NCBI RefSeq assembly: GCF_030272615.1
Contig: NC_081407.1
Location: 317,280,456-317,344,455 of the forward strand
DNA length: 64,000 nucleotides
Reading direction: 5' to 3'
DNA from: Cryptomeria japonica
Taxonomy: Eukaryota; Streptophyta; Pinopsida; Cupressales; Cupressaceae
Below the pieces are notes generated by a model. It worked only from the letters and a program-made list of their open reading frames with translations. It made no database searches and was not told where the DNA came from. Within the stretch, counting starts at the first letter, position 1. Every line of letters starts with the position of its first letter. The translations under genes and the position numbers were made by a program. Positions 21,584 through 32,026 of this stretch are shown here, piece after piece.

Positions 21584-22560
21584 AAGTCATGGTCTAAGAG
21601 GAAGACCATTTAAAAAAATGCATTTACTAGAAAATGGGGGAGGTTTGCATACCACAAAATGTTGTTTAGGCTTATAGATATTGGGGAAAATTTTCAGCGT
21701 GAAATCAATATAAATTTTGTTGGTTTGATTGGTATGTGCATTATTATTTATATGGATGACTTGAAAATATTTTCAAAAGTGAGAGTTGATCATGTAAGTG
21801 ATCTCATAAAAATTTTACAATATTGTCGTGAATTTGACATTTCTACCCCCAGAAGTGCATTTTTGGAGTGAGCTAGGGGAAACTTCTTGGTCATGTCATA
21901 TTTGAAAGGGGGGTTGCAATTGACCCAAAGAAGGTTGAGGCTATTCAAAATCTTACACTGCCAAATAGTAAAAAGGAGCTGAAATATTTCTTTAAGAAGA
22001 TCAATTTTGTGCGTAAGTTCATAAGTGGATTTGCTGAAATTGTGTGTCCACTAAATGACATGTTGAAGAAGGATGTAAAGATTGAATGGGATTCAGATTC
22101 TAGAAAGGCATTTGATGAGATAAAAGCTTCTATTGTTATCGCTCTTGTGCTCACAAGTCCAGATTATTCTAAGCCTTTTAAGATCTATTCCTTTTCTTTT
22201 AAATATTTTGCACCATAGTCCTGACTCAGAAAAGTGACGATGAAGGAGAAAAATGAATTTCATTAATGAGTACTCCTTTCAAGGATGCGGAATTGAGATA
22301 TCCTAATCTTGATAAATAATCCTTTGCCCTTGTAAAGGTTGTAAAGAAGTTTTGACATTACACTTTAAGAAGAAAAGTATATGTTATTATCTCTGACCCA
22401 AATGTGAAGTCCAAGGTTATGCAAAAAGAGTTGGCTGAGAGAAGAGGAAAGTGGATGGTAATACTGTAAGAATTCAATGTTTAAATTCTTCCTATGAAAT
22501 TGGTTCATGGACAAGGGCTTTCCAAGGCATTGGCAGGAGTAGAAGAACAACTTACATGCC
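21584..22560 (+). pseudogene. RT C-terminal part and RNase H (element C)
   Basis: RT resumes with QVMV and EEDHL, then after a frame change LFRLIDIGENFQRE and the catalytic YMDD-containing IIIYMDDLKIFSK near 21750. The thumb follows (RKFISGFAEIVCPLNDMLKK), then the usual WDSDSRKAFDEIKA link. The RNase H part is much decayed (TLRRKVYVIISD, MLQDITTNDWYKYVA). Confidence 0.8.
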
Positions 22561-22639
22561 AAGATTACATGCTTCAAGACATCACCACAAATGATTGGTA
22601 TAAATATGTGGCATACTACCTCTTGCCAAATCACTATCC

Positions 22640-23406
22640 TGATGGGATGACGGGGTCATAGCGAAGAGCTTTAAAAATCAAAAGTGGTTCTTATATGATT
22701 AAATATGCCAAACATTATAAAAGAAACCATGAGGGTTTGTTCCTAATGTGTTTATATAAACACAAAGCTGCTGAAATATTAAAAGATTTTCATCAAAAAT
22801 ATGGGACTGAGCATGGTTCTGCTGAAGTCACTACTCATCAAATTTTGAGATCAAAATATTATTGGTCAACAATTTTCAAAGATACAAATGAAAATGTGTG
22901 CTCATGTCACATTTTCCAAACTAGTGCCAGAAGAGAGCACAATGTGACCATGCCTCTACAGTCAGTTTACAAGGTATGTCCATTTGTCCAATGGGGGTTA
23001 GACTTCATAGGAATTATTAATCCTCCTTCTACAGGTCACAAGTATATCCTTATTTCTACTAATATTGTACTCAATGGAGTGAAGCCTTGTCTTGTAAGAA
23101 TTGCACTGATAAAGTGGCAATCAAGTTTTTGGAGGCCTACATCATCACCAATTTTGGAATGAGATTTTTTCTAGTATGTGATAATGGCCCTTCCTTTTCT
23201 TCCAAACATTTGTTTCAATGGGCTTCTGAAAATATGGTTAGTTTAAAATTTTGTTCTATGTGTTATCCATAAGAGAATGGTGTGGCAGAATCCATGAGCA
23301 AGAATTTGATCACTGTAATAAAAAAATTATTGGAAAATAATCCTAGAGATTGGCATACTCGATTGAAATTTGCATTGTGTATTGACAGAGTTAGAGTCAA
23401 TAATTC
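22640..23406 (+). pseudogene. Integrase zinc domain and catalytic core (element C)
   Basis: Zinc-binding HHCC pattern: HQKYGTEHGSAEVTTHQIL followed by CSCHIFQ. The core has the three acidic positions of a retroviral-type integrase: the Asp of VQWGLDFIG, the Asp of CDNGPSFSS and the Glu of ENGVAESMS. Several stops and frame changes break it. It is cut after VNNS by element B. Confidence 0.83.
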
Positions 23407-24585
23407 TGTAAACTGGAAAATTGGATCCTAGTGACTCATCACCTAGGAGAGAGAAAGGAAGCCACTAGGATGATTTTCACTTGGGAATAACTTTACATTC
23501 AAAAGAGGGGTTGAATCCGCTAGATCCAAATCTGAGGGAAACAAGGATGTGAATTTTGAGTGCATTGCAAGTGGTTAAAGTGTGATTTACCCTCTTTTGT
23601 AAATGAGAAAGTTGATTTGTTGACTATGTGGAAAAGGGAGAAGAAATGAGTAAAATGAGGAGCTACCATTTCGGGATCATGTTGTAACTTCAGATCTGAG
23701 CTAATTAAACTAATGTGGATTTTCCCTGCAAATTTGGATAAAAGTCGTCGGGACCGTGGTGGGAATGTACATGGTCTGCCACAAAATCCGCAAAATGAAA
23801 AGGGTTCTATTGTCTCTGCAAATGAAGCCCAAACTTGCAAGTACAACTATGCACGTGCAACCTACACACAGAAAGAGAAGAAAAGGGGTTTGTGAATAGG
23901 GGTTTGCCTCAATCAAACCCCAGTTGAGGAATCAACCTAGAAAGAAAGTAATTGCAAATGCTTGAATGTAAACAATGGAAATGTATACCTTGTAGATCTG
24001 CAACTTGTTGATGATGATTGCTTTGCTTCTTGAATGTAACCACAAATGTTATATGAAATGGCATGTAACATGACAAAACCCTAACACACACACATACTTG
24101 CAAATGAATATTGTAATGTTCCTCCCATGGATGAATGAAGAAGACTTGAATGCTTGAATGCTTGATGATGACCTTGAAATCTTGTATATTCTCCTTATGC
24201 TCTCTATCCCTTATCATGCCTCCATTTGTTCTCCGTCCATGAATGAGGGTATTGAATTCCCTTTTATACATGCCTCAAGGATTAATTTTCAATCACTGAA
24301 GGCCGACAAAGAGGAATACCAAACCCCAAAGACAAGAAATGCATAGGAGATCGGGAAGAATGAACATAGGGCCCCCCTAAGAGGTGAGGATAGGGGTGCC
24401 ACACTATTGTCCTACCCTATTTCGAGGCCCAGACAGGGTCTAAAGCAGACACAAGACATCAAGGAGGAAGAGAGAAGGGTTGGAAATGCATAAATAGGTC
24501 TAGGTTAAGGAAGGAGATGCCATCACCAAGGTGAGGACCCCAAATGTGATTAAAATTGTAGGGGTCACAATTTTATGACACTACA
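23407..24585 (-). repeat. 3' LTR of element B
   Basis: On the plus strand it reads from TGTAAACTGG to TATGACACTACA (1179 bp). It pairs with 38487-39651, with roughly one difference per 20 bases in the first 200 bp. It also contains the GGACCGTGGTGGGAATG phrase that recurs in the B leader. Confidence 0.9.
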
Positions 24586-24589
24586 TGTA

Positions 24590-24601
24590 GCCCCCACTTT
24601 A
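24590..24601 (-). promoter_or_regulatory. Polypurine tract of element B
   Basis: On the minus strand AAAGTGGGGGCTACA runs directly into the TGTAGTGTC start of the LTR. Confidence 0.75.
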
Positions 24602-25093
24602 GCGAGAGTATGGCTTATGCCACTACTATTGGTAAAGTAGAAGAAAAGAGAGAGATGAAGATGAGAGACATGGAGCAATGCCATAAGGAGTATAAGACAC
24701 CACCAATATTGAGGAGAAAAAAGCCCCCAATATTAGGGTCTCAACTCACACCAACATATGCAAGAGAACACAAAACAAAAAGCCACAAAACACACAAAAA
24801 TAAAGACAAAGTGCAAAAATACACATGACAAGAACAAGACACAAGACAACACAATAACTAGTCGAAGAGATCTCGAACTCAGATGTCTCAATAACTAATC
24901 AAGACACAAAGACCAATGCCATCACATAAACATGAGCAATCACATAAAAGAGAAAATATGACATCATCCATGAACTATCAATAGTAAAACTATGAGTTCA
25001 TGAGAGGAAGAAGAGAGAACATGAATACACACTTTGGTTATCCATGAGAAGAAAAGTGAAGAAGAAATAAACCATGGACGTCTCGCCCCTAAA
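24602..25093 (-). other. Non-coding internal part of element B
   Basis: A/G-rich sequence on the plus strand without a recognisable protein. It leads up to the AATAG target duplicate of Copia H. Confidence 0.55.
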
Positions 25094-25098
25094 AATAG

Positions 25099-26316
25099 TG
25101 TCGGCCATTTGGTGGAATTGACTGTCTTGTATTGATGTTTTTTCATTGATGTCAACAATAGTTGTTTGGATGCTTTACCAGCACCCTTCTGGTTCCGATA
25201 GATTAAGTGGTTTTTGGTTAACTTGGATTTGGTATGATCTGGTAGGCTCCGGTATAATCTGGTGATGGAATTGGCTAGTTCATGATACTTATACTTATAT
25301 TTGGTCAGTTGGTTTTGGTCTAGTGATTTGATGCTATCCTTCTTGCTTAGAAGCTTGGTTTTTGGTTCCGGAAAGGGTGTCACCAGCAAAGATTTTGATG
25401 GAGCTCTTTGATGAATTGCATAAGTGGTGTTGGTATAGCTTCTAATGGAGTTTCAGGATGCTGTTGGTGATCATGTTCAAGACTTGGTGGTTGGAGATCA
25501 TTGTTGAAGTGTGTGGAGCTATACTTGGTCCCGGTTGATCTAGGTTATGGACTGGCTTTAATGTAATGTGTGGATATGACCTATTGATGCATTTCTGGGA
25601 TGTCTTATGTGTTGATATTACTTGTTTGGTATAAGGTCGACATCATTCATAATTATGTAATTGGTTTATTGTCTGGTGGCTGACCTGATTGTTTATGGTC
25701 AAGGGTTTGTATATATAGATGTAAGATCTCATTGTAGATCATCATGGTTAATGTAAGAGGTCATGGTAAAAGAATGTAATGTGTGAATAATGTAATATCA
25801 TTCAGGCAGATGATTTGGTCGATCATTGGAGATCGAATTGGGTCTTATGTAAGAGGATTTAGTCCTCTGGTATTGAGCTTAACTAGAATTGTACTCAGGC
25901 ATAGGAGATGCTATATTTTGCAGTTCAACACTTCTTTGGGTTGTAGTTTGGATTTATATGTAGTCAGTGAGGCCCCTTTTGTGATGAGCAGTGTGCTCTA
26001 GGTTGTTGGCCTTCCTGCAAGTGCAAGCCCCTTCGTTGTAATTCACATACTTACTAAGAAGTATTATTTGACTATGGGTAGGCTTCCCATCATGGTTTTT
26101 CCCTTTACCGGGTTTTCCACGTACAAATCTTGGTGTTGTGTGGATGGATTTTATTCTGTGATTATTATTTATGCTTAATTGGATTAACTGTTATTCCTTA
26201 ATTTTGTTTTGGGTTCTAGTATTAAATTTTTTATTGTTGAATGTTCCTATAATCTGACAACTGATTCACCCCCCTGCCCATCTCAGTTGTCTTCTAGTTA
26301 TTTGAACTGTCTAACA
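25099..26316 (+). repeat. 5' LTR of Copia element H
   Basis: It starts TGTCGGCC (the 3' copy has TGTTGGCC) and ends CTAACA. A TATA box lies at 25710-25718. The U5 hairpin GACAACTGA/TCAGTTGTC (26256-26264 with 26283-26291) has a C-rich loop. Confidence 0.93.
25710..25718 (+). promoter_or_regulatory. TATA box in the H 5' LTR
   Basis: TATATATAG followed by ATGTAAGATCTC, about 600 bp before the LTR end. The same context recurs in the 3' LTR (31465-31473) and, in diverged form, in the solo LTRs. Confidence 0.6.
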
Positions 26317-26318
26317 AT

Positions 26319-26330
26319 TGGTATCAAAGC
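26319..26330 (+). promoter_or_regulatory. Primer-binding site of element H
   Basis: TGGTATCAAAGC, one base off the canonical TGGTATCAGAGC complement of initiator tRNA-Met, 2 nt after the LTR end. Confidence 0.88.
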
Positions 26331-26374
26331 TTTGGTCCTCTCTATATAAAGCTTAACCACTTGAGGAAGATCCT

Positions 26375-27310
26375 ATGGCGACTAATAGTTCAAGTTCATC
26401 CAGTTCTTCTAGAGCTATCTTTCGAAGGGATATTCCAAGGCTTGATGGAACAAATTACACAGTATGCAAGATTCAGATGGAGACTCATCTGAGATATCTT
26501 GGCAAGGAGATTTGGGAGATCACACAGAATGGTGTCACACCCTTTAATTCGGGAATTGGAAATCATCCTCTAGAAAACCTAGACAAGGATCTTGAGAATG
26601 ATTATAGAGCAAGAGAAGCCCTCTTGTGTGCACTTTTTGATCAGCAAATAATGGGATTAACAAACAAATCATCTGGAAAGGCTATATGGGATAAATTGGA
26701 GACTCTTAATGAAGGTGACCCTACAGTGACGATTGCTAAACTTGATGGTTACTGGGTGAGATATGAAAACCTAAAGATGGAAGAAGATGAAAGGATTACT
26801 GCATTCATGAAAAAGGTACATGAGATTATTATGGGAATTCAATGTTGTCGTGGAACTCTGAGTGAAGATATAATTATTTCTAAAGTTATGAGAGCCCTAC
26901 CACCGGCTTACAAAATGAAGGCTACTTCTATTGATGAGTTGATAACAATGGCTAATACATCTATCAACAGAGATACCTTCATTGGGAAACTACTTTCTTT
27001 TGAGCTTGAGTAATTTGGACCTTCTGGAGCTGTGAAGACTGAACCTGCTTTTCATGCATCTATATTTACAACTGGTAAGCAAGATTGGAAAGCTTTATAT
27101 GCAAAAGAATTAGAAGATATGAAGAGAGAAGATGATTGGTTTGAGAAACTTGAAGCACTATTTACTAGAAGAGTACTAAAAGGACTGGTAGGAAGTAAGT
27201 ATGAAGGAAAAACACCTTTTAAATATTGTGCATGCAATAAGATTGGTCATTTTGCATCTAGATGTCCTGAAGGGAATTCAAGATTTGAAGAAAGAGAAAA
27301 GATCATTTAA
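26375..27310 (+). pseudogene. gag: Copia gag with zinc knuckle (element H)
   Basis: It starts MATNSSSSSSSSRAIF. The gag (UBN2-type) segment LDGTNYTVCKIQMETHLRYLG is near residues 20-45, and later helices read LSEDIIISKVMRALPPAYK. TAA at 27011 interrupts the frame after LLSFELE. The frame then resumes to the knuckle CACNKIGHFASRCPEG at about 27228. Gag makes the particle shell and the knuckle binds RNA. Confidence 0.88.
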
Positions 27311-28732
27311 GCCTAACCCTGCATATCAGAACAAATATAGCTTCAAGAAAAATAGATACAAATCATGCTACATAGTGGATGAGGAAGGCATTACCGATTT
27401 AGATGATAAACCGATAGAAGGCTCTGCTAGTGGATCCGACAATGGGAAGGAATGGGTATTCGTGGCTATCAAGGAAGATGATCTAGCACTGGAAGAGAAT
27501 GTACATAAGGAGAAGGTACTTGATGCTAAAATTGAGGACAAGGCTGAATGGGTAATTGACAATGGTTGTTCACATCACATGACTTGAGATAAAGAGAAGT
27601 TTCTATCTTTGCAAGAATTTGATGGTGGACTAGTTAGATTTGGAGATGACAAGGAATGTATGATCAAAGGAAAAGGAACTATATCATTGGATGGTAAGAA
27701 CAATACTGACAATGTTTATTATGTTGAAGGTTTGAAGCATAATCTTTTGAGTGTAGGAAAATTGGTAGGTAAGGGATTTCAATTACAGTTCAAGGATGGA
27801 AAATGAAAAATCATTAATAGATCTAGCTTGGAGATTGCAACCGGTACACAGACAAAAGGTAATATATTTCATTTGAACTCCGGTGAGAAGACATGTTTGA
27901 TTACACAGATTGATGAAAGTTGGCTATGGCATAAAAGGCTATGTCATGTGAATTTTGATTGCATTGTGAAGATTAGTTCAACTAAGGAAGTTAGAGATAT
28001 ACCTAAGATTATGAAGCCCTATAATCTAGTATGTAAAGAATGTCAAATGGGTAAACAGGTCAGAACCTCTTTTAGGAGTATACAAGATAAATTCAATGAT
28101 TTTATTGATCTTATTCATACTAATTTGTGTGGCCCTTCTAGAGTTAAAAGTTTTCATGGTGATAGATATTTTATGCTAATCATGGTGGAGAATTCAAATC
28201 TGGTGATTTTAATAACTTTTGTGACAAACATGGTATAAGAAGACAATTTTCTACTCCACGTACACCTCAGCAGAATGGAGTTGTGGAAAGGAAAAATAGA
28301 ACTATCTTGGATGTTGCTAGAACAATAATGATGGAAGCTTATTTACCTCATATCTACTAGAGAGAAGCAGTAAGTACAATGGTTTATACATTCAACAAAG
28401 TACATATCAAAGGAGAAACCGATAAGACACCTTATGAATTATGGTTTGGCAATACACCTACAGTTAATTATTTCAGAATTTTTGGTAGTAAATGTTATAT
28501 TAGGAGAGATGATAGTATTGGGAAATTTGAGCTTAGATGTGATGAAGACATATTTCTTGGTTATTCTAATGAAAGAAAAGAATATAGATGTTATAACAAG
28601 AGATTGCAAAGAATTGTGGAGAGTGCTAATGTCAAAGTAGACGAGCTAAGAAAAACTCAAATCAGAGTTTATGAGAAGGAACTGACAGTGGAAATGATTA
28701 TATCTGAACTGGTAGCACCTTTACTGGAATAG
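27260..28732 (+). pseudogene. Copia protease and integrase with internal deletion (element H)
   Basis: Protease begins WVIDNGCSHHMT at about 27550, with a TGA directly after. The pre-integrase domain reads WLWHKRLCHVNFDCI and CKECQMGKQ. In the core, GDRYFMLI is followed at once, in another frame, by HGGEFKSGDFNNF, so some 50 to 60 codons holding the first two catalytic Asp residues are gone. The third acidic residue survives in PQQNGVVERKNRT. TAG at 28358 replaces the Trp expected in PHIYWREA. The C-terminal part continues as TPYELWFGNTP and FGSKCYI. Confidence 0.88.
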
Positions 28733-28831
28733 AGAGTTAAAAAATTTACTCCAACAACATAAGAAAATTCTACAATAACTGAAGAACAAGGAAGATGAAC
28801 AGAGAGTCATAAGACTCCTAGGTATGCGAGA

Positions 28832-30465
28832 TTGAATAATTCTGAAGATCAAATCAATGGGGATAAGAGAAATAGAGTAATGACAAGAAGAAGAATGGCA
28901 ACTAATGAGGTATGTTTAATTTCACAAGTTGAACCGCTATCAGTAATTGAGGCATGTAAAGATGAATTTTGGTTAAAAGCTATGGAAGAACAATTAGACC
29001 AGTTTGAGAAAAATAACACATAGACTTTGGTTCCCCGGCCTAAAAATAAAAATGTTATTGGAACTAAATGAGTTTTTAGGAATAAATTGAATGAGGATGG
29101 TAAAGTGATAAGGAATAAGGCTAGATTGGTTTGTAAAGGATATTCTCATAAGGAAGGAATTGATTATGGAGAAACTTTTGCAGCGGTAGCTAGGATTGAA
29201 GCTATAAGATTATTTCTTGCCTATGCTGCTTATAAAAACTACAAGGTTTATCAAATGGATGTTAAATGTGCATTTTTGAATGGGGATCTTGATGAGGAAG
29301 TTTATATTGAGCAACCTGATGGTTTTTCACTATCAGATGATACTAATATGGTTTGCAGGTTAAGGAAAGCTTTAATGGATTGAAACAAGCACCTAGAGCT
29401 TGGTATGCAAGGTTGGATAAATATCTTTTGAAGCTTGGTTTTACTAAGGGTAGTGCTGACAGTAATTTAAATTATAAAATCATTGATGATGATATACTAA
29501 TTGTTGAAGTATTTGTTGATGCCATTATTTTTGGAGGTGAAGATAAATTATGCACAAATTTTTCTAAGGATATGGAGAAAGAATTTGAGATGTCTATGAT
29601 TGGTGAGATGAAATTTTTCTTAGGTTTGCAAATTACTCAGACTAACAAAGGCATTTTTATTTGTCAAAATAAATATGCTAAGGAATTATTGAAGAAATTT
29701 GGTATGGGAGATTCTAAACCGGTAAGTACACCTATGGTTACAAGTGAAAAATTGACAAGAAAAGATGTTTCTTCACTGGTAAATCCTATAAGATACAAAT
29801 CTATGATTGGAGGTCTAATTTATTTGACTCAGACTAGGCCTGACATTATGAATGTTGTTTATATTGTATCAATATTTCAGAGTGATCCTAGAGAAAATCA
29901 TGAGATGGCGGTGAAAAGGATTTTTAGATACTTGCAAGGTACATCAGAATATGGCTTGTGGTACCCTAGGAATGATAAATTTACTTTATGTGCATATACA
30001 GATGCTGATTGGGTTGGAGATGTTGATGATCCGAAAAGTACTTATGGCGGAGATTTCTTTCTTGGAAAGAAGTTGGTTTCATGGATCAGCAAGAAACAAT
30101 CATGTACTTCTCTATCTAATGTTGAAGCTGAGTATGTCACTGCTGCTACTAATTGTACACAAGTTTTATGGATGAAGCAAATGTTGAAGGATATAAAGGT
30201 GGATTGTGATGCACCGGTAATTATTCACTGTGATAACTCTGCTGCTATTGACATATCAAAGAATATGGTATTTCATTCTAAAACAAAGTACATATCTATC
30301 AAGTATAAATTTTTGAAGGAGAAGGTGGAAGCAAATGAAGTTAGACTAGTTTATGTGAACACTAAAAAACATATTGTAGATATTTTCACTAAACCTTTAT
30401 CCAAGGAAGCATTTGAGTACCTGAGAGACAAATTGAGAGTTTCTGCCCCTTCAATAGAGACTTGA
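28832..30465 (+). pseudogene. Copia reverse transcriptase and RNase H (element H)
   Basis: RT signatures are [40 protein letters not shown] and, after a +1/-1 change at about 29375, [21 protein letters not shown]. The catalytic YVDD box reads FVDA (VFVDAIIFGG near 29515), losing the second Asp. RNase H has YTDADWVGD, NVEAEYVT and HCDNSAAID and ends KPLSKEAFEYLRDKL at a TGA. Stops at 29021 (TAG) and 29069 (TGA) both fit loss of a Trp codon. It cannot make active RT. Confidence 0.93.
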
Positions 30466-30865
30466 TTGATGCGGTTTGGCATCAGTCTGGCATGAATTAT
30501 CTTAGATACTATTCATTTCAGCACTAATGTGGGATGCTACTGCTCAGGGGGAGTAGTCAGCTTTGTGATTCAGAGGCTTTGATATTTTTGTCAGATTTCT
30601 AGCATTGATGTCAAAGGGGAAGAGATAGTGCTGTGAAAAAGATAAAGAAAGTAAAAAAAAGAAAAAGAAAGGGGGAGTGATATTGATAAGAAAAAGAAAT
30701 TCAGAGATTTATAGAGATATTGTTCAAAGGGGGAGAGATATTGATATTCAGAGCTATATGCAGGTGATTGTTGGTTGTCTTCCACAGGGGGAGACTTGTT
30801 TGGCATTTCTTGGTACTTAGATGTTTTTCACATCTAGTGTTGCCATCAATGCCAAAGGGGGAGAT
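30466..30865 (+). other. 3' untranslated region of H with repeated GGGGGAG tracts
   Basis: Five or six polypurine-like words (CAGGGGGAGTAG, CAAAGGGGAAGAG, AAGGGGGAGTG, CAAAGGGGGAGAG, CAGGGGGAGAC) precede the true tract CCAAAGGGGGAGAT next to the LTR. Extra tracts could prime plus-strand synthesis at several places. Confidence 0.75.
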
Positions 30866-30916
30866 TGTTGGCCATTTGGTGGAATTGATTATGTGTTGCA
30901 TTGATGTCAACACTAG
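30834..30916 (+). promoter_or_regulatory. Stem-loop that encloses the H polypurine tract and 3' LTR start
   Basis: 30834-30852 is complementary to 30898-30916 at 18 of 19 positions. The 45-nt loop holds the polypurine tract and the first 32 bases of the LTR. Element D has the same structure at 50064-50145. Confidence 0.8.
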
Positions 30917-32021
30917 TTGTTTGGATGCTTTACCGACACCCTTCTGGTCCTGGTAGGTTAAGTGGTCTTTGGTTAGCTTGGATCCGGTATGATCTGGTAG
31001 GATCCGATATAATCTGGTGATGAAATTGGCTTGTTCATGATACTAATACTCATATTTGGTCAGTTGGTTTTTGTCTGGTGATTTTATGCTATCCTTCTTG
31101 CTTAGAAGCTTGGTTTCTGGTTCCGACGAGGGTTTCAGTGACAGAGCTTTTGATGGAGATCTTTGATGAATTGCATAAGTGGTGTTCGTGTAGCTTCTAA
31201 TGGAGTTTCAAGATACTTTTGGTGATCATGTTTGAGACTTGGCGGTTGGAGATCATTGCTGAAGCGTGTGGACCTATACTTGGTCCTGGTTGATCTAGGT
31301 TATGGACCAGCTTTAATGTAACATGTGGATAGGACCTATTGATGCATTTTCATGATGTCTTATGTGTTGATATTACTTGTTTGGTCTAACACTGACATGG
31401 TTTGTAATTATGTAATTGGTTTATTGTTTGGTGGCTGACCTGATTGTTTATGGTTGAGGGTTTGTATATATAGATGTAAGATCTCATTGTAGATCATCAT
31501 GGTTAATGTAAGAGGTCATGGTCAAGGAATGCAATGTGCGAATAATGTAATATCATTCAGGCTGAGGAGTTGGTCAATCATTGGAGATCGAATTGAGTTT
31601 ATGTAAGAGGATTTAGTCCTCCGGTATTGAGATTAACCAGAATTGTACTCAAGCATAGGGTATGCTATCTTTTGCAGTTCAACGCTTCTTTGGATTGTAG
31701 TCTGGATTTATATGTAGTCAATGAGGCTCCTTTTATGATGAGAAGTGTGCTCTAGGTTGTTGGCCTTCCTACAGGTGCAGAAGTATTATCTGACTGTGGG
31801 TAGGATTCCCACCATGGTTTTTCCCTTTACTGGGTTTTCCATGTACAAATCTTGGGGTTGTGTGGATGGCTTTTATTCTATGATTATTTTTTATGCTTAA
31901 TTGGATTAACTGCTATTCTGGTAATATTATTAAAGTTTTAATTGCTAAATGTTCCTATAATCTGTGACAACTGATTAACCCCCCCTCTCAGTTGTCTTCC
32001 GATTATCTGAATTGTCTAACA
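30866..32021 (+). repeat. 3' LTR of Copia element H
   Basis: TGTTGGCCATTTGG through GTCTAACA, 1156 bp. The U5 hairpin lies at 31966-31974 with 31988-31996. The AATAG target duplicate follows. Confidence 0.93.
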
Positions 32022-32026
32022 AATAG

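Larger units (their letters stand above)
18468..23406 (+). mobile_element. Element C, left part: old Gypsy pol relic
   Basis: It carries an RNase H-like domain, RT, a second RNase H and integrase in order, all broken by stops and frame changes. It is interrupted by a solo LTR at 20417-21578 and by element B from 23407; the integrase continues at 39652. No LTRs of C itself were recognised. The left end abuts element J. Confidence 0.8.
25099..32021 (+). mobile_element. Element H: full-length but inactive Ty1/Copia retrotransposon
   Basis: It is flanked by AATAG duplications (25094-25098 and 32022-32026). It comprises a 5' LTR (1218 bp), an initiator-tRNA primer site, gag, protease, integrase, RT, RNase H, repeated GGGGGAG tracts and a 3' LTR (1156 bp). 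The coding frames have several stops, an internal integrase deletion and an altered RT active site. The LTRs differ visibly more than those of A, so H is older. Confidence 0.93.

Noticed and set aside
23407-24585. B LTR as part of element C
   Set aside because: AATTC duplicates and the restored integrase frame show that it is an insertion.
24586-24830. Element B read in plus orientation with its 5' LTR on the left
   Set aside because: No primer site follows the left LTR; a polypurine tract on the minus strand does, and gag-like coding is on the minus strand.
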